This document shows, piece after piece, positions 1-6,052 of a stretch of DNA of 6,114 bases; the first letter of the stretch is position 1; each line of letters starts with the position of its first letter. The position numbers were made by a program, and so were the translations under genes. Source of the stretch: Lachnospiraceae bacterium. GTDB lineage: Bacteria; Bacillota_A; Clostridia; Lachnospirales; Lachnospiraceae. Below the pieces are notes generated by a model. It searched no databases. It saw only the letters and a program-made list of their open reading frames with translations, and had not been told where the DNA came from. The stretch spans positions 1-6,114 of the forward strand of contig JAFYAD010000315.1 of the NCBI GenBank assembly GCA_017540915.1. The letters are read 5' to 3'.

Positions 1-1715
1 AGATCGGGTATCTGGCACAGTATCAGAATGCGGAGAAAGATAAGACTCTCTTCGAAAATGTTCTCGAGGGAAAAAGGGAGCTGATCGACATGGAAAACGA
101 GCTGTTATCCATGGAAGAGAGGATGAGCAGTCTGAGCGGTTCACAGCTTGATGAGCTGATGGAAAAATATCACACTCTGTCCGATGAGTTTCATAACAGG
201 GGCGGAGGTTTTTACAAAAGCTCAGTCACCGGCCTCTTAAAGGGTCTTGGGTTTGATGAGAGCGAGTTTGAAAAGCCCATGCATGATTTCTCGGGAGGAC
301 AGAATACAAGGGCTGCAATGGCAAGACTTTTAGCTGAGGAGCCGGATATACTGCTGTTGGACGAGCCCACAAACCACCTGGATTTCGCTTCGGTGGTGTT
401 TTTGGAGAACTATCTGAAAGCTTATAACGGTGCGGTCATATTGGTGAGTCATGACAGGTATTTTCTGGATCGTATCGTCACCAAGGTGGTGGAGATCTTC
501 ATGAAGGAGACCTATACTTACTCCGGGGATTACACTGCCTTTCAAAAGAAAAAAGAGGAGATCAGGAACGCAAAGATGCGGGAATATCTCAATCAGCGCA
601 GGATGATAGAGCATCAGGAAGCCGTCATTGAAAAGCTCTCTTCATTTAACAGGGAGAAATCCATCAAAAGAGCCGAGAGCCGCAAGAAAATGTTGGATAA
701 GATCGAACGAATAGATGCTCCCGTTGAGGAGAATACGGATATGCGTCTTGTTCTGACACCGGATATAGAGAGCGGAACGGATGTGCTGACGGTGGAGGCT
801 CTGTCAAAGTCCTTCGGACAAAAACACATTTTTGATAACGTAGGTTTTGAGATCAAAAAAGGTGATCGCATTGCGCTGATAGGCGAAAACGGTACAGGGA
901 AGAGTACGATATTAAAGATTATCAATAAGGTGTTGAACGCGGATTCGGGACGGTTCATACTGGGTACCAATGTGCATGTGGGATATTACGATCAGGAACA
1001 GCAGCTTTTGGATGACGAGCTGACGGTTTTTGATGAGATCGCGGATTCATATCCCGATATGACCCAGACCAGGATACGCAACACTCTGGCTGCATTTCTT
1101 TTTACCGGAGATGATGTTTTCAAGAAGGTGGGGGATCTTTCCGGAGGTGAGAGGGGAAGGCTTTCGCTGTGCAGACTCATGTTGTCAGAGGCCAATTTCC
1201 TGATACTGGATGAGCCTACAAACAACCTGGATGTCAACAGCATTGAGATTTTGGAGAACGCCTTGCGTTCATACACGGGCACGGTGCTTTTTGTAAGCCA
1301 TGACAGATATTTCGTAAACCGGGTTTCAACGGGGATACTGGAGCTTGCAGGCGGAAAGATAAGGTATTTCGGCGGTGATTACGATTATTACCTGGGAGAA
1401 AAGGAAAAGCTTGCCGGGGCCTGCGCGGGGAGACCGGGCGATGCTAAGATAAACCTTTCCGAAAAGGAGAAGGCCAGACAGGACTGGGCAGAGCAGAAAC
1501 AGGCGGCTGCGGAAAAAAAGAAAAAAGAACGCCGGCTCAAGGCGGTGGAAGAGGAGATCGAAAGGCTGGAGTCCCAAAAAGAGGAGCTTACGGAAAGAAC
1601 CAATGATCCGGCGCTTGCCACAAACTCTGCAGGTCTCAATGAACTCTTCGCGCAGATCGCAGATACGGAAAAAAGCCTTGAAGAGCTGTACTCACAGTGG
1701 GAAGAGCTGGCATAA
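1..1715 (+). CDS. ABC-F family ATPase, 5' end cut off by the window
   Basis: Seen: the reading frame is open from base 3 (first residues IGYLAQ, the stretch that follows the first Walker A in ABC-F proteins), so the ATG at 90 is internal and the true start lies upstream. About 570 residues are present. Half 1 has the signature SGGQ (291-302), Walker B LLLDEPTNHLD (351-383) and the H-loop SHDRYF (447-464). A charged helical linker, roughly 560-765, corresponds to the P-site tRNA interaction motif. Half 2 has Walker A GENGTGKST (882-908), signature SGGE (1140-1151), Walker B LILDEPTNNLD (1200-1232) and SHDRYF (1296-1313). A Lys/Glu-rich C-terminal coiled coil runs from about 1440 to the stop. 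There are no membrane segments, so it is a cytosolic twin-ATPase, not a transporter. Known of the family: ABC-F proteins bind the ribosomal E site and adjust stalled complexes; some give antibiotic resistance. The architecture resembles YdiF/Uup-type housekeeping members, and nothing here argues specifically for resistance. Confidence 0.95.
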   Translation, partial: IGYLAQYQNAEKDKTLFENVLEGKRELIDMENELLSMEERMSSLSGSQLDELMEKYHTLSDEFHNRGGGFYKSSVTGLLKGLGFDESEFEKPMHDFSGGQNTRAAMARLLAEEPDILLLDEPTNHLDFASVVFLENYLKAYNGAVILVSHDRYFLDRIVTKVVEIFMKETYTYSGDYTAFQKKKEEIRNAKMREYLNQRRMIEHQEAVIEKLSSFNREKSIKRAESRKKMLDKIERIDAPVEENTDMRLVLTPDIESGTDVLTVEALSKSFGQKHIFDNVGFEIKKGDRIALIGENGTGKSTILKIINKVLNADSGRFILGTNVHVGYYDQEQQLLDDELTVFDEIADSYPDMTQTRIRNTLAAFLFTGDDVFKKVGDLSGGERGRLSLCRLMLSEANFLILDEPTNNLDVNSIEILENALRSYTGTVLFVSHDRYFVNRVSTGILELAGGKIRYFGGDYDYYLGEKEKLAGACAGRPGDAKINLSEKEKARQDWAEQKQAAAEKKKKERRLKAVEEEIERLESQKEELTERTNDPALATNSAGLNELFAQIADTEKSLEELYSQWEELA

Positions 1716-1772
1716 TACCGGATGATAAGTCTTTTTGCAGATGATGCACACAGATGACGGAGGCTTGAAGAT

Positions 1773-2534
1773 ATGGATGATGAGCACATAAAAGTATTTG
1801 AGGAAGCCATTAAACAGACACGCGTTCCGGTTTTGGTATTGGATCAGAAGTGGCACAGACTTTTTGCGTTGAGCGGAAAACCGGATGATGTGGTTGAGAT
1901 AGAGCAGGAACTTAATGAACTGCTGCAGGAACAGGGGCGGCTTAACGAGGAAATGAAAGAGTTAAGACGCAATAAAAACAAACTCATGAGCGCCGTGGTG
2001 GCCAACATGGAGGGCGCCGAGGAAGGCAAAGAAGCGGATCGCCTTGATGCCAATAAGGACATGATGGATGAGATCAACAAGTCCATAGACCAGAAAAATG
2101 ACGAGATCGCACTGATGCCGGAGCGCATCAGGGAGGTTAACAACAGACTTATGTCGGTGACGATGCTCTTTTGCTACGACAGGCTCAGGACCAATCACGC
2201 TGAAGCAAAGGAGATAGGTGACTGGATCGCGGAAGTCCGGGTTGAGCTCAAGAAAAATATCATCAGAAAACAAAACCGTGATATAAACAGCAGACAGATA
2301 TATAATTACATGCATTCCATGTTTGGTCCCCAGGTCATGGATATATTTGATCTGATTGGGGATGACGTGGATATCACCACGCTTACGGCACCTCCGGTAA
2401 AAAAAGACAGTCAGCAGTCCGGCGGCGCGGGAGCCGGTACGCCGGCTGCACAGAGCACTGCGAATGTTGGCGACGGTTCTGTCAAAAAAACAGGAGAAGG
2501 CGCTGATAACCGAAAAAAGGAAAATTTCTCATGA
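1773..2534 (+). CDS. Conserved-looking coiled-coil protein of unknown function, coupled to nnr
   Basis: I do not recognise a named family for this 253-residue protein. The start is the only sensible one: GGAGG at 1759-1763 sits 9 bases before the ATG, and an in-frame TGA at 1755 blocks any extension. Visible parts: a short N-terminal segment with a hydrophobic strand (VPVLVLD, residues 18-24); long charged heptad-like helices at about 38-75 and 92-130, likely an antiparallel coiled coil; a basic helix-rich block at about 150-195 (ELKKNIIRKQNRD, then YNYMHSMFG) that looks most conserved in character; and a Gly/Ala/Ser/Lys-rich, probably disordered tail from about 205. There is no signal peptide or membrane helix, and only one Cys (134). 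Its stop overlaps the nnr start as ATGA, so the two are probably translated together. It follows the ABC-F gene by 57 bases with no terminator seen. A structural or adaptor role is only a guess. Confidence 0.9.
   Translation: MDDEHIKVFEEAIKQTRVPVLVLDQKWHRLFALSGKPDDVVEIEQELNELLQEQGRLNEEMKELRRNKNKLMSAVVANMEGAEEGKEADRLDANKDMMDEINKSIDQKNDEIALMPERIREVNNRLMSVTMLFCYDRLRTNHAEAKEIGDWIAEVRVELKKNIIRKQNRDINSRQIYNYMHSMFGPQVMDIFDLIGDDVDITTLTAPPVKKDSQQSGGAGAGTPAAQSTANVGDGSVKKTGEGADNRKKENFS
2432..2447 (+). repeat. Small GC-rich inverted repeat inside the coiled-coil gene
   Basis: AGCCGG and CCGGCT form a perfect 6-bp stem around the tetraloop TACG. It lies in the part encoding the Gly/Ala-rich tail. No T-run follows, so it is not a terminator. 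It may be only a by-product of Gly/Ala/Pro codons. Confidence 0.35.
2513..2519 (+). other. Possible -1 slippery heptamer (A AAA AAG) overlapping the nnr ribosome binding site
   Basis: The heptamer lies in the correct phase of the upstream gene (codons CGA AAA AAG), four sense codons before its stop. A -1 slip here would enter the nnr frame with no stop before the nnr ATG at 2531. The same bases provide the AAGGA (2517-2521) that serves as the nnr ribosome binding site with a 9-base spacer. No strong downstream stem is visible, so the frameshift reading is speculative, while the ribosome-binding-site reading is solid. Confidence 0.3.
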
Positions 2535-4045
2535 GATATGCGGTATCGGCGCAGGAGATGAGGGACGCCGACAGGAATACAATAGAAAACATCGGGCTGC
2601 CCGCACGTATACTGATAGAGCATGCTGCGTCTTCGGTATATGAAAAGCTTGAGGCTAAAGGACTGGTTTGCGGCAGTGAGGCAGTGATTTTTTGCGGTAC
2701 CGGCAATAACGGGGCTGACGGACTTGCTTTGGGACGAATGCTCACCGACGGGGGCGGCATTGTCAGCTGTGTTTTGGTGGGAGACAGGGAGAAAGCCTCA
2801 GAGGAAAATAAATTTGAGCTTGAGGCCGCCCGCAAAAAGAAAGTTGACATACAGACCTTAGAAGAGTTTGTCGGATCTGACAGCTGTAACATGCCGGATT
2901 ATGATGTTGTGATCGATGCAATATTCGGAGTGGGATTAAGCCGGGAAGTATCCGGTGATTACCGGACGGCAATACGCACAGCAAACGCCTGCGGTGGAAT
3001 GAAGATCGCCATGGATATCCCCAGCGGTATATCCTCCGATGACGGAAGCGTCCTGGGAATAGCATTCAGAGCGGAGGTAACATATTCCTTTGCTTTCGTG
3101 AAGAGAGGACTTTTATTCTATCCCGGCAGGGAGTATGCGGGTAAGACGGTGATCTGTTCCTGCGGCATAGGCAGTGACGCTCTGGATAAGGGCAGGAAAA
3201 CCATTCAATTGGAAGACAAGGATATAGCTCGCATTCTGCCCACAAGGAGTGTCAATTCCCACAAGGGAACATGCGGCATGGTTTTGGTGGTGGCGGGAAG
3301 CCGTCACATGACCGGTGCGGCTGCATTCAGCGGAAAGGCAGCCTACAGGGCGGGAGCCGGGCTGGTGAAGATCTTATCGGCAGAGGAAAACCTCGGAGTT
3401 CTGCAGACGATTCTGCCCGAAGCGCTCTACGGCAGTTATTCGGATAAGAATACGGTGGATGAGGCACTGGAATGGGCTGATGTTATATTGGCAGGTCCCG
3501 GACTGGGAAAGAGTGAGGAGGCCGTGAATGTGCTGAAGGCTGTCATCGCCGGTGCAAAGGTCCCCATGGTTTTAGATGCGGATGCGCTGAACATTATATC
3601 CGATGATATGGATCTTCTGTCAGGGTTAAAGACTGCAGCGGTACTGACACCGCATCTCGGTGAAATGTCAAGGCTCACGGGAGAAAAGGCATCCGATATC
3701 GAGGCGGACATGGTAAAGTATGCGACTTCATTTGCGGACAGATACAATGTTACGGTTCTCTTAAAGTCAGCCGTTTCCGTGGTGGCGGAGCCGGGAGGAT
3801 ATGTTTTCATAAATACCACGGGCTGTGATGCATTATCAAAGGGAGGAAGCGGAGATATACTGAGCGGTTTTACAGCCGGGCTTCTGGCGGGTGATGACGG
3901 TAATGTGGCGTTGATTTCGGCTTTGGCTGCTTATATTTGCGGAAAAAATGCAGAGCATCTTGCGCAAAAGTTGTCGGGAAGATCCGTCATGGCACGGGAT
4001 CTTCTGGAAGAGATAGGGGAGGTGTTATACAGTTATGGCAAATAA
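2531..4045 (+). CDS. nnr: Bifunctional NAD(P)H-hydrate epimerase / ADP-dependent NAD(P)H-hydrate dehydratase
   Basis: This 504-residue protein has the usual length of the fused YjeF-type enzyme. It repairs hydrated NADH/NADPH: the N-terminal domain interconverts R and S hydrates, and the C-terminal ribokinase-like domain dehydrates the S form using ADP in bacteria. Epimerase domain, about 1-215: GTGNNGADG (56-64), the probable catalytic Asp129 in VIDAIFGVGL, and MDIPSG (161-166). Dehydratase domain, about 225-500: KGTCGMVLVVAGS (245-257), GAGLVK (275-280), AGPGLG (321-326), LDADALN (348-354), LTPHLGEM (372-379) and KGGSGDILSG (437-446) with the catalytic Asp442. Both active sites look intact. 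The start is supported by AAGGA 9 bases upstream and by the family-typical opening (alternating hydrophobic residues, then EMRDADR). It overlaps its upstream neighbour by 4 bases and alr by 11. An nnr-alr pairing is common in Firmicutes. Confidence 0.96.
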   Translation: MRYAVSAQEMRDADRNTIENIGLPARILIEHAASSVYEKLEAKGLVCGSEAVIFCGTGNNGADGLALGRMLTDGGGIVSCVLVGDREKASEENKFELEAARKKKVDIQTLEEFVGSDSCNMPDYDVVIDAIFGVGLSREVSGDYRTAIRTANACGGMKIAMDIPSGISSDDGSVLGIAFRAEVTYSFAFVKRGLLFYPGREYAGKTVICSCGIGSDALDKGRKTIQLEDKDIARILPTRSVNSHKGTCGMVLVVAGSRHMTGAAAFSGKAAYRAGAGLVKILSAEENLGVLQTILPEALYGSYSDKNTVDEALEWADVILAGPGLGKSEEAVNVLKAVIAGAKVPMVLDADALNIISDDMDLLSGLKTAAVLTPHLGEMSRLTGEKASDIEADMVKYATSFADRYNVTVLLKSAVSVVAEPGGYVFINTTGCDALSKGGSGDILSGFTAGLLAGDDGNVALISALAAYICGKNAEHLAQKLSGRSVMARDLLEEIGEVLYSYGK

Positions 4046-5147
4046 ACGTGTTTGCGCCTATATCAAGCTTGAGAATATCAAAAAAAATGTTGATGCGGTA
4101 AAAAGACATCTGAAACCTTCGACAAAGGTACTGGCGGTTGTTAAGGCCGATGCGTACGGACACGGTGCGGTTCCCATTGCAAAATATTTGGAGACTGCTG
4201 TATGGGGATTTGCGGTGGCAACAGTATCGGAGGGAGTAGAACTGCGTACTGCCGGCCTCAAGAAACCTATACTGGTGTTGGGCTATTCTTTCAGTGATGA
4301 GATATCGGATGTTTTGAAAAACGATCTCAGCATCACTGTGTTCTCATACAAGACAGCCTTTGAGATATCTAAATATGCATCCAGTCTGCGGAAGACAGTG
4401 AAGATGCACATAAAACTGGATACCGGTATGGGGCGTATAGGTTTTGAATGCAGCGACCGTGCCATTGACGATATTGAGAAGATATCAAGACTTCCGGCGG
4501 TTACCATCGAGGGTATTTTTACACATTTTTCAAAGAGTGATGAGACGGACAGAAGTTTCACGGAAAAACAGTTCGAAAAATTCAGCCGGATGGTGGAAAG
4601 TCTCGAGGAAAGGGGCGTTGATGTCGGTTTGAAGCATTGTGCAAATTCGGCAGCCATAATAGACTATCCGCAGATGCAGCTTGATATGGTAAGGCTGGGA
4701 GTCGCTTTGTACGGCATGTGGCCGTCTGATGAGGTTTCCAGAGATGCAGTCAATCTTTTGCCTGCAATGTCTATCGAAAGTCATGTGACACATGTCAAAA
4801 AAGTTCCTGCAGGCACGCCGATCAGCTACGGTGGAACATTCGTTACAGAGAGGGAGAGCATCATAGCCACTGTCCCTGTAGGATATGGTGACGGTTACGC
4901 CAGAAGCCTGTCAGGCAAAGGCAAGGTACTGATAAACGGAGAGTTTGTGCCGATAGTAGGCAGAGTTTGCATGGATCAGTTCATGATAGATGCCACAGAC
5001 CTTAATGTTAATGTGGGAGACAGGGTTGTGCTCCTGGGCAAGGACGGTGATTTCAGCATCACAATGGAAGATCTGGGACGCATGTCCGGACGATTCAATT
5101 ATGAGTTCGCCTGCGACATCAACCAGAGGGTACCCAGAGTATACTAG
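4035..5147 (+). CDS. alr: Alanine racemase (PLP-dependent)
   Basis: The enzyme interconverts L- and D-alanine in the cytosol and supplies D-Ala for peptidoglycan. At 370 residues it is of normal length. Seen: the PLP lysine Lys37 in VVKADAYGHG, with Tyr41 in the same motif; DTGMGRIGF (129-137); HCANSAA (201-207); RLGVALYG (220-227), whose Arg contacts the PLP ring nitrogen in known structures; the second catalytic base Tyr265 in ISYGGTF; PVGYGDGY (281-288); GRVCMDQ (309-315); and the family-typical ending RVPRVY. The N-terminal AYIKL replaces the more usual AEIDL, a mild variation in the first strand. The ATG lies inside the end of nnr. An AGGGGAGG (4015-4022) 12 bases upstream, within nnr, is its ribosome binding site, so expression is probably coupled to nnr. 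No convincing terminator follows the stop. Confidence 0.97.
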   Translation: MANKRVCAYIKLENIKKNVDAVKRHLKPSTKVLAVVKADAYGHGAVPIAKYLETAVWGFAVATVSEGVELRTAGLKKPILVLGYSFSDEISDVLKNDLSITVFSYKTAFEISKYASSLRKTVKMHIKLDTGMGRIGFECSDRAIDDIEKISRLPAVTIEGIFTHFSKSDETDRSFTEKQFEKFSRMVESLEERGVDVGLKHCANSAAIIDYPQMQLDMVRLGVALYGMWPSDEVSRDAVNLLPAMSIESHVTHVKKVPAGTPISYGGTFVTERESIIATVPVGYGDGYARSLSGKGKVLINGEFVPIVGRVCMDQFMIDATDLNVNVGDRVVLLGKDGDFSITMEDLGRMSGRFNYEFACDINQRVPRVY

Positions 5148-5197
5148 TCTGCTGCAGCGGATAGTAATGACCGAAGTTGGGAGGAAAACTCTCAGAC

Positions 5198-5226
5198 TTG
5201 CAAAAGATTTTAATAAATGTTATCAT
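5198..5226 (+). promoter_or_regulatory. Candidate vegetative (sigma-A type) promoter for yebC
   Basis: TTGCAA (5198-5203, 4 of 6 to TTGACA), a 17-base spacer, and TATCAT (5221-5226, 5 of 6 to TATAAT) preceded by TG at 5218-5219, which makes an extended -10. The segment is AT-rich compared with the flanking genes. Transcription would begin around 5232-5235, leaving a leader of about 22-25 bases that includes the yebC ribosome binding site. The rest of the 109-base gap after alr holds nothing else I can name. Confidence 0.6.
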
Positions 5227-5241
5227 CAAAAGAAAACTCAC

Positions 5242-5248
5242 AGGAGAG
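5242..5248 (+). promoter_or_regulatory. Ribosome binding site that fixes the yebC start
   Basis: AGGAGAG lies 8 bases before the ATG at 5257. It decides between this start and in-frame starts further upstream, which would extend the protein back into alr. Confidence 0.8.
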
Positions 5249-5256
5249 ATTTATTT

Positions 5257-5994
5257 ATGTCAGGACATTCAAAATTTGCCAACATCAAACACAAAAAAGA
5301 AAAAAATGATGCCGCAAAGGGAAAGATCTTCACCATGATCGGTCGAGAGATCGCGGTAGCAGTCAAAGAGGGCGGACCGGATCCGGCCAACAACTACAAG
5401 CTGGCAGCAGTTATTGCCAAAGCCAAGGCCAATAACATGCCCAATGATACCATTGACAGAGGCATCAAAAAGGCAGCAGGTGACGCCGGAAATGTTAATT
5501 ACGTAACCACTACCTATGAAGGATACGGACCGTCAGGCACAGCCATAATAGTGAAATGCCTGACTGATAATAAAAACAGGACTGCAGCCAACGTGAGGAA
5601 CTGCTTTACAAAAGGTTACGGTTCCCTGGGTACAGTAGGCTGTGTATCCTATATGTTTGACGAGAAGGGCCAGATCATCATCGATAAGGAAGAGTGCAGT
5701 ATGGATGCCGATGATCTGATGATGGTAGTGCTGGACGCCGGAGCAGAGGATCTTAATGAGGAGGATGACAGCTTTGAGATCATCACAAGTCCCGATGATT
5801 TCGATGCGGTATATAACGCAGTCAAGGATGCGGGCATCCCGGTTGTCTCTGCGGAGGTTACCATGTTGCCTCAGAACTACGTTACACTCACTGAGGAGCA
5901 GGATATCACATACATCCAGCGCATTCTGGATCTCCTGGAAGAGGACGATGATGTCCAGGCAGTTTATCATAATTGGGAGGAGGAACCATCATGA
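5257..5994 (+). CDS. yebC: YebC/PmpR/TACO1 family protein
   Basis: This is a 245-residue cytosolic protein. Although the frame is open back to 4990, the family-typical N-terminus MSGHSKFANIKHKK and the ribosome binding site at 5242 fix the start at 5257. Seen: a basic N-terminal helical domain (1-75) with GKIFT (22-26), GGPDP (39-43) and NNMPNDTIDRGIKKA (59-73); then the middle part with YEGYGPSGTAI (87-97), DNKNRTAANVR (104-114) and SLGTVGCVSYMF (123-134); then an acidic C-terminal part (145-245). Length and motifs match the family. Position 7 is Phe where many relatives have Trp. Known of the family: long annotated as transcriptional regulators (PmpR); more recent work on bacterial YebC proteins and human TACO1 supports a ribosome role in relieving stalling at proline-rich stretches. 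The gene probably begins its own transcription unit and may be co-transcribed with glgA, since only 58 bases separate them and no terminator is evident. Confidence 0.95.
   Translation: MSGHSKFANIKHKKEKNDAAKGKIFTMIGREIAVAVKEGGPDPANNYKLAAVIAKAKANNMPNDTIDRGIKKAAGDAGNVNYVTTTYEGYGPSGTAIIVKCLTDNKNRTAANVRNCFTKGYGSLGTVGCVSYMFDEKGQIIIDKEECSMDADDLMMVVLDAGAEDLNEEDDSFEIITSPDDFDAVYNAVKDAGIPVVSAEVTMLPQNYVTLTEEQDITYIQRILDLLEEDDDVQAVYHNWEEEPS
5961..5980 (+). repeat. Direct repeat, copy 1 (end of yebC)
   Basis: AGTTTATCAT (5961-5970), four bases, then GGGAGG (5975-5980). The same ten bases followed by GGGGAGG occur at 6028-6044. Copy 1 is coding, for the VYHNWEE region of YebC. Confidence 0.5.
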
Positions 5995-6007
5995 CGAAGT
6001 CATGATG
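5987..6007 (+). repeat. Perfect 9-bp inverted repeat across the yebC stop codon
   Basis: Arm 5987-5995 pairs without mismatch with arm 5999-6007, leaving a three-base loop GAA. The arms contain TCATGA, itself a palindrome, twice. The yebC stop (5992-5994) is in the left arm. No T-run follows, so it is not a standard intrinsic terminator. It could affect mRNA stability or ribosome traffic between yebC and glgA, or be chance. Confidence 0.6.
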
Positions 6008-6027
6008 CCGTTCAATTAATTACTTGA

Positions 6028-6044
6028 AGTTTATCATGGGGAGG
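6028..6044 (+). repeat. Direct repeat, copy 2, carrying the glgA ribosome binding site
   Basis: AGTTTATCAT (6028-6037) is identical to 5961-5970 and runs directly into GGGGAGG (6038-6044). That is the strong ribosome binding site of glgA, 8 bases before its ATG, and the spacer contains a run of seven T. Confidence 0.5.
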
Positions 6045-6052
6045 TTTTTTTA

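Noticed and set aside
1514..1520. A AAA AAG heptamer in the ABC-F gene as a programmed frameshift site
   Set aside because: It lies in a Lys-rich coiled coil where such strings are expected, and the in-frame protein end is normal for the family.
90..1715. ATG at 90 as the start of the ABC-F gene
   Set aside because: The frame is open to the window edge and the upstream residues (IGYLAQ and on) are typical ABC-F sequence, so the gene is cut by the window rather than starting here.
1716..1772. Promoter, terminator or 11-codon ORF (1722-1757) between the ABC-F and coiled-coil genes
   Set aside because: No paired -35/-10, no stem with T-run, and no ribosome binding site for the short ORF. Several GATGA copies are too short to mean anything.
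1388..1810. Ser-rich 140-residue open frame on the minus strand
   Set aside because: It is the antisense shadow of the ABC-F C-terminal coiled coil, with no ribosome binding site or recognisable domain. Other minus-strand open frames in the window are the same kind of shadow.
4444..4632. 62-residue + strand open frame inside alr
   Set aside because: It lies wholly within a well-supported gene and its sequence has no recognisable protein character.
5146..5198. AGTCTG / CAGACT inverted repeat after alr as a terminator
   Set aside because: Only 6 bp with a 41-base loop and no T-run; a chance pairing is likely.
4990..5256. In-frame upstream extension of yebC by 89 residues
   Set aside because: It overlaps alr in another frame, contains no family sequence, and the YebC N-terminus with its ribosome binding site begins at 5257.
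6008..6052. T-run before glgA as an intrinsic terminator, or TATCAT at 6032 as a glgA promoter
   Set aside because: No GC-rich stem adjoins the T-run, which is the spacer between ribosome binding site and ATG. TATCAT lacks a fair -35, and its start point would fall on the ribosome binding site.
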